From: Bacillus hominis
GTDB lineage: Bacteria > Bacillota > Bacilli > Bacillales > Bacillaceae_G
Assembly (NCBI RefSeq): GCF_018332515.1
Contig: NZ_BOQD01000018.1
Span: forward strand, 1-47,980
Direction of reading: 5' to 3'
Length of the DNA: 47,980 bases
The translations under genes were made by a program, and so were the position numbers. Below, in pieces: positions 1-7,266 of the stretch; the stretch's first letter is position 1, and every line of letters starts with the position of its first letter. The notes beneath the pieces were generated by a model. It ran no database searches and had not been told where the DNA came from. It saw only the letters and a list, made by a program, of their open reading frames with translations.

Positions 1-443
1 AAGGTTAATCTTTTTGTTTATTTTATTAAACCCTTGTTTTGGGGTGTGAGTGCTGGTTGGGGGATTTGGGGGCTAGCCCCCAAGATTTTAACGTAACTAA
101 ATACGGCATAAGAATACTATTCAGAGCGATAGAACTGGGTGGTTCGGCTGGTACAATTGCTAGTCCAAGATTTGTAGATTGATTGCAATTGTCCTGAAGT
201 TTTTGCACCAGAACCACAATTTTTGAGGCGAAAAAACTGACAAATTTGTGGAAAGACTACACAATTTTGAAAAAAAGATGTAAAGTATAGATGTATAGAC
301 TAGTAGTTGTTATGAATGATAGAAAATATTTTTTCTTTAAAGAAAGCGGATTCAAATGGTAGTGGATGAGAAGGGGATACATACTTTTTTACTACATATA
401 TTTGAAAAGGTTTACAATATGATGAAGAAAGAGGCATGTACAT
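1..443. other. Left-edge gap without a convincing gene
   Basis: Apart from an 18-bp perfect palindrome at 66-83 (TTGGGGGCTAGCCCCCAA) and a candidate cre site at 340-355, nothing here is clearly functional. A 63-codon minus-strand reading frame (26-217) runs through the palindrome. Its composition is odd for a real protein and it lacks a good ribosome binding site. The G/C-rich palindrome in otherwise AT-rich DNA could be a worn remnant of a mobile element end, but no element is recognised. The last 100 bases should contain the promoter of the gene starting at 444. Confidence 0.4.
340..355 (+). promoter_or_regulatory. Candidate CcpA cre site upstream of the first DUF871 gene
   Basis: AAGAAAGCGGATTCAA matches the cre consensus WTGNAARCGNWWWCAW with one mismatch (A for T at the second position). 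It lies about 90 bp before the start codon at 444, a usual place for carbon catabolite control. A second site with one mismatch precedes the PTS operon at 3670-3685. The inference is that both sugar transcripts are under CcpA. Confidence 0.5.
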
Positions 444-1532
444 ATGAGACGCTTAGGTATTTCTATTTATCCAGAACATTCAACAGTGGAGAAAGATAAA
501 GAGTATGTAACATTAGCAAGTAAATACGGATTTACACGTGTATTCACATGTTTATTATCTGTAGCTGGCGAAAAAGAGACAATTATAGAAGAGTTTAAGA
601 AAACGATCTCTCATGCGAATGCATTAGGGTTTCAAGTATTAGTTGATATTAGCCCAGCTGTTTTTGAACAAATAGGTATTTCGTATAATGATTTATCGTT
701 CTTCCATGAACTAGGTGCGTACGGTATTCGCTTAGATGTTGGTTTCTCAGGATTAGAAGAATCAATTATGACTTACAACCCGTATGGATTAAAAATCGAG
801 ATTAATATGAGTAACGGTACGAAATATGTAGATAACATTATGAGTCATAGACCAAATCGTGAAAATTTAATTGGATGTCATAACTTTTATCCGCACCGTT
901 ATTCAGGATTATCATACGATCATTTCATTAAATGCTCGAAACAATTTAAAGATTACGGTATGAGAACCGCTGCTTTTATTTCATCATTCGATGCAACATA
1001 TGGGCCTTGGCCAGTAACGGAAGGCTTATGTACGTTAGAGCAGCATCGTGAATTGCCAATGACGACACAGGCTAAGCATTTATTTGCGACAGAATTAATT
1101 GATGATGTTATTATTGCGAACGCTTATGCTTCAGAGGAAGAATTAAAAGCATTAGGTACATTAAATAAAGAGAAACAAACATTTGATATAGGAATATATG
1201 ATACAACAACAGAATTAGAAAGAATTATTGTGTTAGATGAACCGCATTTTTATCGCGGAGATGTATCTGAATATATGATTCGTTCTACACAAAGTCGTGT
1301 GAAATATAAAAAAGAAGAGTTCAAACCACACAATACACGTGAAATTAAACGTGGGGATCTTTTAATTGATAATGAACAATATGGTCAATATAAAGGTGAA
1401 TTACAAATCGCTTTAAAAGATATGGTGAATACAGGAAAAACAAATGTAGTTGGCCGAATTGTAGAGGAAGAAATCTTCTTATTAGATTATTTACAGGCTT
1501 GGGATAAGTTTGGATTTATGCTAAAGAAATAA
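444..1532 (+). CDS. DUF871 / MupG-family putative 6-phospho-glycosidase (paralogue 1)
   Basis: The 362-residue protein belongs to the DUF871 family, whose characterised member MupG of Staphylococcus aureus cleaves MurNAc 6-phosphate-GlcNAc inside the cell. Visible family features are an N-terminal TIM-barrel with LGISIYPEHST at the start, GIRLDVG near residue 95, a CHNFYP motif near 145, GLCTLEQHR near 195, and a C-terminal beta domain ending in YKGELQIAL. It is closely similar over its whole length to the product of 5989-7074 and more distantly to mupG at 28036-29088. There is no signal peptide, so it should be cytoplasmic. The start has GAAAGAGG about 9 bases upstream. A candidate cre site lies upstream, and a repeat plus a terminator separate it from the regulator that follows. 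The natural substrate is not known; a 6-phospho-disaccharide delivered by the neighbouring PTS is the inference. Confidence 0.85.
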   Translation: MRRLGISIYPEHSTVEKDKEYVTLASKYGFTRVFTCLLSVAGEKETIIEEFKKTISHANALGFQVLVDISPAVFEQIGISYNDLSFFHELGAYGIRLDVGFSGLEESIMTYNPYGLKIEINMSNGTKYVDNIMSHRPNRENLIGCHNFYPHRYSGLSYDHFIKCSKQFKDYGMRTAAFISSFDATYGPWPVTEGLCTLEQHRELPMTTQAKHLFATELIDDVIIANAYASEEELKALGTLNKEKQTFDIGIYDTTTELERIIVLDEPHFYRGDVSEYMIRSTQSRVKYKKEEFKPHNTREIKRGDLLIDNEQYGQYKGELQIALKDMVNTGKTNVVGRIVEEEIFLLDYLQAWDKFGFMLKK

Positions 1533-1542
1533 TGAAAGCGGG

Positions 1543-1615
1543 ATAAAGTGAAACTTTAATCAGTGGGGATTTAGTTCATCTCCACTGATTATTATCCTTC
1601 ACCAACCGGGATAAA
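1543..1615 (+). repeat. Short bcr1-like repeat (internally deleted form)
   Basis: This 73-bp element begins with ATAAA followed by GTGAAACTTTAATCAGTGGG and ends with CCGGG followed by ATAAA. It shares both ends with the ~150-bp copies at 14606-14764 and 40727-40876 but lacks their middle, so it is an internally shortened copy. The ATAAA on each side looks like a target-site duplication. It can fold through the CAGTGGGGA / TCTCCACTG arms. It starts 11 bases after the stop codon of the gene at 444. Confidence 0.7.
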
Positions 1616-1616
1616 A

Positions 1617-1654
1617 GGGAAAAAACTACTGATTTTAGTGGCTTTTTCCTTTTT
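1617..1654 (+). terminator. Intrinsic terminator after DUF871 paralogue 1
   Basis: An imperfect hairpin (GGGAAAAAACTAC / GTGGCTTTTTCC around a short loop) is followed by a run of T. It separates the first DUF871 gene from the regulator gene starting at 1679. Confidence 0.65.
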
Positions 1655-1678
1655 ATATAAAGAGCGAGAGGAAGAGCT

Positions 1679-3619
1679 ATGACAAAAGTGCATCAGCGAT
1701 TAATTTCCATTTTAGAGGAGTTTTTAGAAGAGAAATCGATGTTAAATCGAGCTTTTTTAGCGAGCCGTTTACATGTATCAACGAAGACGATTCAAAAGGA
1801 TATAAAATTATTAAATGATATATTGGAAGAACACGGAGCGAAAGTTGAATCACAAAGGGGAAATGGGTACGAACTAGAAATTATACAAAAGAAGAAGTTT
1901 GAAGATTTTTGCGTAAATGTATTTCAAAAACAGACGGAAAAGATTCCTACTTCTTATGAAGAAAGAGTAGCATATATTTTACAACGTATTTTAACGACAG
2001 ATGGGTATGTGAAGCTTTCACAGTTAGCAGAAGAGATTTACGTGAGCAAATCTACTGTGAATTTAATTATGAAAGATGTTACGGATATTTGTAGTCGCTA
2101 TAAATTGCAAATTGAAAAGAGACCATACTATGGTATACGTATTGTTGGAGAGGAATTTAATATTCGTTCTTGTTTATCACAATATGGTTTACCGCGTTAT
2201 GACCATACTCCGTTTCATGAGCAATTTGAGCAGACGGATACATATTTATCGTTACCCCATATTTCTCTCATCCGCTCAGTTATACTAAAGTATATCGAGG
2301 GAGGAACGATATATTTATCAGATATAGAAGTTGATAATTTAGCAATTCATATTGCGATTGCGTTAAAGAGGTGCAGGGATGATCATTACATTCAAGCACT
2401 GCATGTAGAGAAATCTGAAATTATAATAAAGAAAGAATATAAAATTGCGAAACAGATTTTAGGGGATTTAGAGGAAGAGCTAAAACTTCAATTTCCAGAA
2501 GAAGAAATTTTATATGTGACGATGCATTTATTAAGTACAGCTGTTACAGCGAGAGATCGCTATGAAAATGTGGAAGAGCTATTAGGGAAAGATGTATATG
2601 CATTCATGCAGCATATTCTTTTCAAAGTAGCGGAAGAACGGAATCTTACTTTTTATTATGATGAAGAATTATTATTTGGATTTGGTGTTCATTTAAAAAC
2701 GTTATTAAATCGTTTGAAATATAAGTTGAATACGAGAAATCCTCTTTTGGCAGAAGTGAAAAAGAATTATCCGTATGCCTTTGAAATTGCGGTTCTCGTT
2801 GGAGATATAATTGGTGAATATACGGGTGAATCGATTCCGGAAAGTGAAATTGGTTATATTGCTATTCACTTCGGCGGGGCGATGAGCCGTTTACAGGAAA
2901 AGAATCAAAAGAAAAGATGTTTATTAGTTTGTGCGACTGGTCAAGGAAGTGCACAGCTACTGAAATATAAAATTCTATCACAGTTCCGAGATAAATTAGA
3001 GATTGTAGGTATTACAGGCTATTATCAATTGAAAGTAGAAGACCTTTATAAAGATAAAGTAGATTGTATTATTAGTACGATTCATATACCGAGTGGTTTG
3101 CCTGTGCCAGTTATAAAAGTGAACTCAATATTTGATGATAAAGAGATTAAATCGATTGGTCAGCAGTTGTTTACACATGTGGATAATAGTGTGAAGCAAT
3201 ATATTAAGGAAGATTTGATCTTTTTAAATCGTAGTGCTTCTACGAAAGAAGAAGTTATCCAGTTTTTATGTGAGAAAGCTGCTGAGAAAAATTATGTACC
3301 AGCAAACTTTTATGCTTCTGTTATGGAGAGAGAGAACACATCTCCTACAGCGGTTGGGAATTTAGTTGCGATTCCACATCCGATGCAGTTATTAAGTGAG
3401 CAAACATTTTTGATGTTTTGTACACTTGATAAAGCAGTTGACTGGGGAGATAAGAAAGTACAAGTTATTATTTTATTTAGTGTGAAGCGTAATAATAATG
3501 AAGATTTACAAAAGCTTTATGATTTTTTATATGATATTATGTCTAGTCAAAGTGCGATAGAGAAATTAACGCAGGCTGAAGTAATTGAAGATTTCCAAGA
3601 GATATTAGTATCTTTATAA
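1679..3619 (+). CDS. PRD-containing PTS-responsive transcriptional regulator (LicR/ManR type)
   Basis: The 646-residue protein has the layout of PTS-controlled DNA-binding activators. It has an N-terminal HTH (about 5-60), a second Mga-like HTH (90-155), PRD1 (190-295, with His224 and His283), PRD2 (305-410, with His338 and His397), a GatB-like EIIB domain (412-500, Cys418 in VCATGQGSA) and a fructose-type EIIA domain (510-646, His567 in AIPHPMQ). These His and Cys residues are the expected phosphorylation sites, through which the substrate PTS represses and HPr activates. It sits directly before the lactose/cellobiose-type PTS genes and is inferred to activate them. It has HTH domains and no CAT RNA-binding domain, so it is a DNA-binding activator and not an antiterminator. 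The start is ATG after GAGAGGAAG. Confidence 0.88.
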   Translation: MTKVHQRLISILEEFLEEKSMLNRAFLASRLHVSTKTIQKDIKLLNDILEEHGAKVESQRGNGYELEIIQKKKFEDFCVNVFQKQTEKIPTSYEERVAYILQRILTTDGYVKLSQLAEEIYVSKSTVNLIMKDVTDICSRYKLQIEKRPYYGIRIVGEEFNIRSCLSQYGLPRYDHTPFHEQFEQTDTYLSLPHISLIRSVILKYIEGGTIYLSDIEVDNLAIHIAIALKRCRDDHYIQALHVEKSEIIIKKEYKIAKQILGDLEEELKLQFPEEEILYVTMHLLSTAVTARDRYENVEELLGKDVYAFMQHILFKVAEERNLTFYYDEELLFGFGVHLKTLLNRLKYKLNTRNPLLAEVKKNYPYAFEIAVLVGDIIGEYTGESIPESEIGYIAIHFGGAMSRLQEKNQKKRCLLVCATGQGSAQLLKYKILSQFRDKLEIVGITGYYQLKVEDLYKDKVDCIISTIHIPSGLPVPVIKVNSIFDDKEIKSIGQQLFTHVDNSVKQYIKEDLIFLNRSASTKEEVIQFLCEKAAEKNYVPANFYASVMERENTSPTAVGNLVAIPHPMQLLSEQTFLMFCTLDKAVDWGDKKVQVIILFSVKRNNNEDLQKLYDFLYDIMSSQSAIEKLTQAEVIEDFQEILVSL

Positions 3620-3630
3620 GAAAAGTATAT

Positions 3631-3661
3631 AAAAACTTCCGTTACATAACGGAAGTTTTTT
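3631..3661 (+). terminator. Intrinsic terminator after the PRD regulator
   Basis: A perfect stem AAACTTCCGTT / AACGGAAGTTT with a short ACAT loop ends in a T run. It makes the regulator a separate transcript from the PTS operon. Confidence 0.85.
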
Positions 3662-3669
3662 GTGTTTAA

Positions 3670-3685
3670 TTGTATGCGTTTTCAT
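3670..3685 (+). promoter_or_regulatory. Candidate CcpA cre site of the PTS operon
   Basis: TTGTATGCGTTTTCAT matches WTGNAARCGNWWWCAW with one mismatch. It lies between the regulator's terminator and the IIA start codon at 3731, so it is within or just downstream of the operon promoter. Carbon catabolite repression of the operon is the inference. Confidence 0.6.
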
Positions 3686-3730
3686 AATAAGATAAAAATA
3701 TAGAAAAAACATAGCTTGGGGGAATTTAAA

Positions 3731-4051
3731 ATGACTGATATGCAAACTCCATTTGCGTTAATTTTACATGGTGGCAACGCTAGAAGCGCGGCACTTGAAG
3801 CAATTGCTTTTGCAAGACAAGGAGATTTTCAGAATGCGAGTGAAAAGATGGAACTTGCTAGTGAGGAAATTTCAGCAGCTCATCGCATTCAAACAGATTT
3901 AATTCAAGAGGAAGCAAGAGGGAATCATGCAGAAATAAGTTTATTATTAGTGCATGCACAAGATCATTTAATGAATGCCATTACAGTGAAAGAACTTGCT
4001 GAAGAATTTATTACTCTTCATAAACGAGTGGAAGAGAAAGTGACAGTATAA
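3731..4051 (+). CDS. PTS lactose/cellobiose-family EIIA component
   Basis: The 106-residue protein is an all-helical EIIA of the Lac/Chb family. It has the ILHGGNARSAALEAI opening typical of LacF/CelC and the VHAQDHLMNAI motif carrying the expected phospho-acceptor His75. It receives phosphate from HPr and passes it to the EIIB encoded next. ATG at 3731 was chosen because GGGGGA lies 8 bases before it; a TTG start at 3716 would overlap that ribosome binding site. It is the first gene of a tight operon, with one base between it and the IIB gene. Confidence 0.92.
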   Translation: MTDMQTPFALILHGGNARSAALEAIAFARQGDFQNASEKMELASEEISAAHRIQTDLIQEEARGNHAEISLLLVHAQDHLMNAITVKELAEEFITLHKRVEEKVTV

Positions 4052-4052
4052 T

Positions 4053-4358
4053 ATGTACATTTTATTATGTTGTGCGGCAGGCATGTCGACGAGTATGGTT
4101 GTAAGAAAAATGCAAGAAGAGGCAAAGAAACAAGGGAAGGATTATAAAATTAAAGCAGTCGATTCGGAACTTGTGAAACTGGAAATAAAAAATGCTGATG
4201 TTGTTTTAATTGGACCACAGGTGAAATATTTGTTTCCAGCGGTACAGTTTCTTGCGAAGTCATACGATATACCAGTTGCAATTATAGAGCAACGAGATTA
4301 TGGCATGTGTGATGGTTTGAAAGTACTTAAGCAAGCCGAACAATTGGTTTTAACATAA
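4053..4358 (+). CDS. PTS cellobiose-family EIIB component
   Basis: The 101-residue protein is a CelA/ChbB-type EIIB. Its N-terminal CCAAGMSTSM loop carries the phospho-acceptor cysteine (Cys7 by alignment with VCAAGMSTS). It transfers phosphate from the EIIA to the sugar as the EIIC moves it across the membrane. It starts one base after the IIA stop codon. An extra Cys at position 6 is a small variation from the usual LLVC sequence. Confidence 0.92.
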   Translation: MYILLCCAAGMSTSMVVRKMQEEAKKQGKDYKIKAVDSELVKLEIKNADVVLIGPQVKYLFPAVQFLAKSYDIPVAIIEQRDYGMCDGLKVLKQAEQLVLT

Positions 4359-4376
4359 TTATATTTTTTTAAACAG

Positions 4377-4392
4377 TAACATTATAATGTTA
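4377..4392. promoter_or_regulatory. 16-bp perfect palindrome between EIIB and EIIC genes
   Basis: TAACATTATAATGTTA is a perfect palindrome in the 76-bp gap between the IIB and IIC genes, the only sizeable gap inside the operon. It could be an operator or a small mRNA hairpin adjusting the IIC dose. No T run follows, so it is not a terminator. Confidence 0.35.
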
Positions 4393-4434
4393 TAACTTTT
4401 GTTTTCGTCAGATTGAAAATAGGGAGGGTTATCG

Positions 4435-5745
4435 ATGAATGGTTTTATGAGTTTTATGGAACAGAAGATTATGCCGACAACGCAAAAGATTGCGGGGCAA
4501 CGACATTTATTAGCAATTCGAAATGGAGTTATTTCTACATTACCGTTAACGATTGTCGGTTCATTTTTCGTTATCTTTTTAAACTTACCAATTGATGCAT
4601 ATATGGAGTGGATTGCACCGTTTCGCCATATTTTAGATATTCCATTCCGATTTACAGTAGGTTTAATGGCTCTATATGCAGCATTCGGGGTAGGGGCCTC
4701 ACTTGCGAACTTTTATCAGCTCAATCAATTAAGTGCAGGATTATTATCTGTACTCGCCTTTTTACTAGCATCAGTTGAACCTATTCAAATAACAAAAGCT
4801 GTACCAGGTGTTATTGATGCAGGAAGATATATTTCAGTAGGGACATTAAGTGCGACTTCTTTATTCGGAGCAATTGTTACAGCATTAATTGCAGTTGAAA
4901 TTTATCACTTTATGATTAAGCATAATATTTCGATTAAATTACCAGATAGTGTACCACCAGCAGTTGCAAATTCATTTGCAGCATTAATTCCAACTTTAGT
5001 CGTTATTCTTTTATTCTGGGGTATTCGTTACGGTTTGAAATTTGATGTAAACACAACAATCACATATTTGATCGCACCATTAAAATCAGTATTAGTAGGA
5101 AATAATTTATTCGGTGGTTTATTAACAGTATTCCTAATCGTATTCTTCTGGTCGTTCGGTATACATGGACCAGCGATTTTAGGACCAATCATTCGTCCGA
5201 TGTGGGATTCAGCAATTCTTGAAAATATGGAAGTATTCACGGCTACAGGAAATGCACATCAGTTACCAAACTTATTTACAGAGCAATTTATTCAATGGTT
5301 CGTATGGATCGGTGGATCAGGCTCAACGTTAGCTTTAGTTATTATGTTTATGTTCTCTAAATCTAAGTTCCTAAAAGAATTAGGTAGATTATCATTCGTA
5401 CCAGGTTTATTCAATATTAACGAACCAATTATTTTCGGGGCACCAATTGTAATGAACCCAGTTTTAATTATTCCGTTCGTAATTACACCGTTAGTTACAA
5501 CGACAGTATCATATTTCGCAGTTGTTTCAGGGATGATTCCGATGATGATGGCGAAACTGCCATTTACGATGTTGGCGCCAATTGCAGCGGTTATTAGTAC
5601 GGACTGGACAATTATGGCTGGCGTACTTGTAATTATTAACTTTGTAATCTCATTTATTATTTACTATCCATTCTTCAAAATGTATGAGAAACAACAATTA
5701 GCAGGAGAGGAGAAAGCAGAATGCTCGGAGCGATTATCATCTTAA
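4435..5745 (+). CDS. PTS cellobiose-family EIIC permease
   Basis: The 436-residue membrane protein is an EIIC of the Lac/Chb superfamily. The N-terminus (MNGFMSFMEQKIMPTTQKIA) and the NINEPIIFGAPIVMNP segment near residue 330 are diagnostic; the latter contains the substrate-contacting NEP motif. About ten membrane segments can be read. Members import disaccharides or short oligosaccharides and phosphorylate the sugar at C6 via EIIB. The specificity (cellobiose, chitobiose, lactose or other) cannot be read from the sequence. The start follows GGGAGGGTT. Its 3' end overlaps the next gene by 25 bp. Confidence 0.92.
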   Translation: MNGFMSFMEQKIMPTTQKIAGQRHLLAIRNGVISTLPLTIVGSFFVIFLNLPIDAYMEWIAPFRHILDIPFRFTVGLMALYAAFGVGASLANFYQLNQLSAGLLSVLAFLLASVEPIQITKAVPGVIDAGRYISVGTLSATSLFGAIVTALIAVEIYHFMIKHNISIKLPDSVPPAVANSFAALIPTLVVILLFWGIRYGLKFDVNTTITYLIAPLKSVLVGNNLFGGLLTVFLIVFFWSFGIHGPAILGPIIRPMWDSAILENMEVFTATGNAHQLPNLFTEQFIQWFVWIGGSGSTLALVIMFMFSKSKFLKELGRLSFVPGLFNINEPIIFGAPIVMNPVLIIPFVITPLVTTTVSYFAVVSGMIPMMMAKLPFTMLAPIAAVISTDWTIMAGVLVIINFVISFIIYYPFFKMYEKQQLAGEEKAECSERLSS

Positions 5746-5999
5746 TTACATTTGTAGCGGGACAGTGTATTGCACATTATTCAAAATGGGTACAAAGTAA
5801 ATCTTTATTAGTTTTACTACTTGTGTCGATATTATTTATCGGATGTTCGATGGGAGCTTATGTGGCATTTAGTTTACAATCACCATTCTTTATCATCGTA
5901 CCAACGATTTTATGTGCAACATGTTTATCTGCAAAATATAGATTTACGAGCATGGCATTAATACAACGTGTGAAGGAGATGCAAAAGCATGGAGCGTAA
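5721..5999 (+). CDS. Small three-segment membrane protein embedded in the PTS operon
   Basis: The 92-residue protein is of unknown function. It has three hydrophobic segments (about 2-16, 27-50 and 54-72) and a short basic C-terminal tail. Its start lies inside the end of the IIC gene, with AGGAGAGG upstream, and its end overlaps the DUF871 start by 11 bases. Translation is therefore probably coupled on both sides. The position suggests a partner of the permease or of sugar entry, but no function can be assigned. Confidence 0.75.
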   Translation: MLGAIIILITFVAGQCIAHYSKWVQSKSLLVLLLVSILFIGCSMGAYVAFSLQSPFFIIVPTILCATCLSAKYRFTSMALIQRVKEMQKHGA

Positions 6000-7074
6000 A
6001 TTAGGAATTTCACTTTATCCAGAGCATTCAACGAAAGAAAAAGATATGGCATACATTTCGGCAGCGGCACGCCATGGTTTTTCAAGAATATTCACTTGTT
6101 TATTATCCGTTAATCGTCCGAAAGAAGAAATTGTAGCTGAATTTAAAGAAATTATTAATCATGCAAAAGATAACAATATGGAAGTTATTTTAGATGTGGC
6201 TCCGGCTGTATTCGATCAACTTGGCATTAGTTATAGTGATCTATCATTTTTCGCAGAGTTAGGCGCAGACGGTATTCGATTAGATGTAGGATTTGACGGA
6301 TTAACAGAAGCAAAAATGACGAATAATCCGTACGGCTTAAAAATTGAGCTAAACGTAAGTAATGATATTGCATACTTAGAAAATATTCTTTCGCATCAAG
6401 CGAATAAACCAGCTTTAATTGGTTGTCATAACTTCTATCCGCAAAAATTTACTGGCCTTCCGTATGACTATTTCATTCGCTGTAGTGAACGTTTTAAAAA
6501 GCACGGTATTCGCACGGCAGCCTTTATTACGTCACATGCAGCTGACATTGGTCCATGGGATATTAATGACGGATTATGTACGTTAGAACAGCATCGCAGC
6601 CTACCAATTGAAGTACAAGCGAAGCATTTATGGGCGACAGGGCTTATTGATGATGTGATTATCGGAAATGCTTATGCAAGTGAAGAAGAGTTAGAGAAAC
6701 TAGGAAACTTAAATCGTTACATGTTACAGCTGAAAGTACAATTTGTAGATGAAGCGACTGAAGTAGAGAAGAGAGCGACCCTGCAAGAAGTACACGTAAG
6801 ACGCGGTGACATAACAGAATATATGGTACGTTCTACAGAAGTACGTAAAAAGTATAAAGACTATGACTTCCCGGTGCGCGAAAGTGTACGACAGGAAAGA
6901 GGGCAAGTTGTAATTGGTAACAACTCCTTTGGAAAGTATAAAGGTGAACTACAAATTATCTTGAAAGAAATGCCGCTAGATGAACGGAAAAATATTGTCG
7001 GTACAATTGCGGAAGAGGAGTTATTCTTACTAGATTACGTAGGGGCGTGGACACAGTTTACTTGTGTGGAATAG
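5989..7074 (+). CDS. DUF871 / MupG-family putative 6-phospho-glycosidase (paralogue 2)
   Basis: The 361-residue cytoplasmic protein has the same domain layout and motifs as the product of 444-1532: LGISLYPEHST, GIRLDVG, CHNFYP, GLCTLEQHR and YKGELQIIL. It is the last gene of the PTS operon and its start overlaps the upstream small membrane protein gene, with AAGGAG at a good distance. The family precedent is MupG, which hydrolyses a 6-phospho-MurNAc-GlcNAc bond after PTS uptake, so the inferred job is to split the phospho-disaccharide made by the co-encoded PTS. No other glycosidase gene is in the operon. Confidence 0.87.
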   Translation: MERKLGISLYPEHSTKEKDMAYISAAARHGFSRIFTCLLSVNRPKEEIVAEFKEIINHAKDNNMEVILDVAPAVFDQLGISYSDLSFFAELGADGIRLDVGFDGLTEAKMTNNPYGLKIELNVSNDIAYLENILSHQANKPALIGCHNFYPQKFTGLPYDYFIRCSERFKKHGIRTAAFITSHAADIGPWDINDGLCTLEQHRSLPIEVQAKHLWATGLIDDVIIGNAYASEEELEKLGNLNRYMLQLKVQFVDEATEVEKRATLQEVHVRRGDITEYMVRSTEVRKKYKDYDFPVRESVRQERGQVVIGNNSFGKYKGELQIILKEMPLDERKNIVGTIAEEELFLLDYVGAWTQFTCVE

Positions 7075-7086
7075 GGAAGAGAAGGA

Positions 7087-7112
7087 GAGGATGCTATGGC
7101 ATCCTCTTTTTT
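7087..7112 (+). terminator. Terminator of the PTS-DUF871 operon
   Basis: A GAGGATGC / GCATCCTC hairpin with a TATG loop and a T run lies 13 bases after the stop codon of the last operon gene. Confidence 0.88.
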
Positions 7113-7196
7113 CTGTTGAAATGATAGTCTATCGTATATAGAATTCAAAGGGGTAGATTTCATTTGGACGGGAGTGAAGGAGATGGAAAGAATGTA

Positions 7197-7230
7197 AGAG
7201 TCATAAAAAAAGAGTCATAAAAAAAGAGTC
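7197..7230. repeat. 14-bp tandem repeat next to a terminator
   Basis: The unit AGAGTCATAAAAAA occurs twice in tandem and a third start (AGAGTCA) forms the arm of the adjoining terminator. It probably arose by slippage at the terminator arm. Confidence 0.5.
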
Positions 7231-7259
7231 AGCCTCAACGTTGAGACTGACTCTTTTTT
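7221..7259 (-). terminator. Terminator of the SH3/3D gene (bidirectional form)
   Basis: The stem AAAAGAGTCAG / CTGACTCTTTT (with one internal mismatch) is capped by CCTCAACGTTGAG and flanked by A and T runs. It is placed 7 bases after the minus-strand stop codon at 7267. Confidence 0.8.
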
Positions 7260-7266
7260 ATAGTAA

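Noticed and set aside
26-217. 63-codon minus-strand frame at the left edge
   Set aside because: No ribosome binding site, no recognisable family, and it reads through a G/C palindrome.
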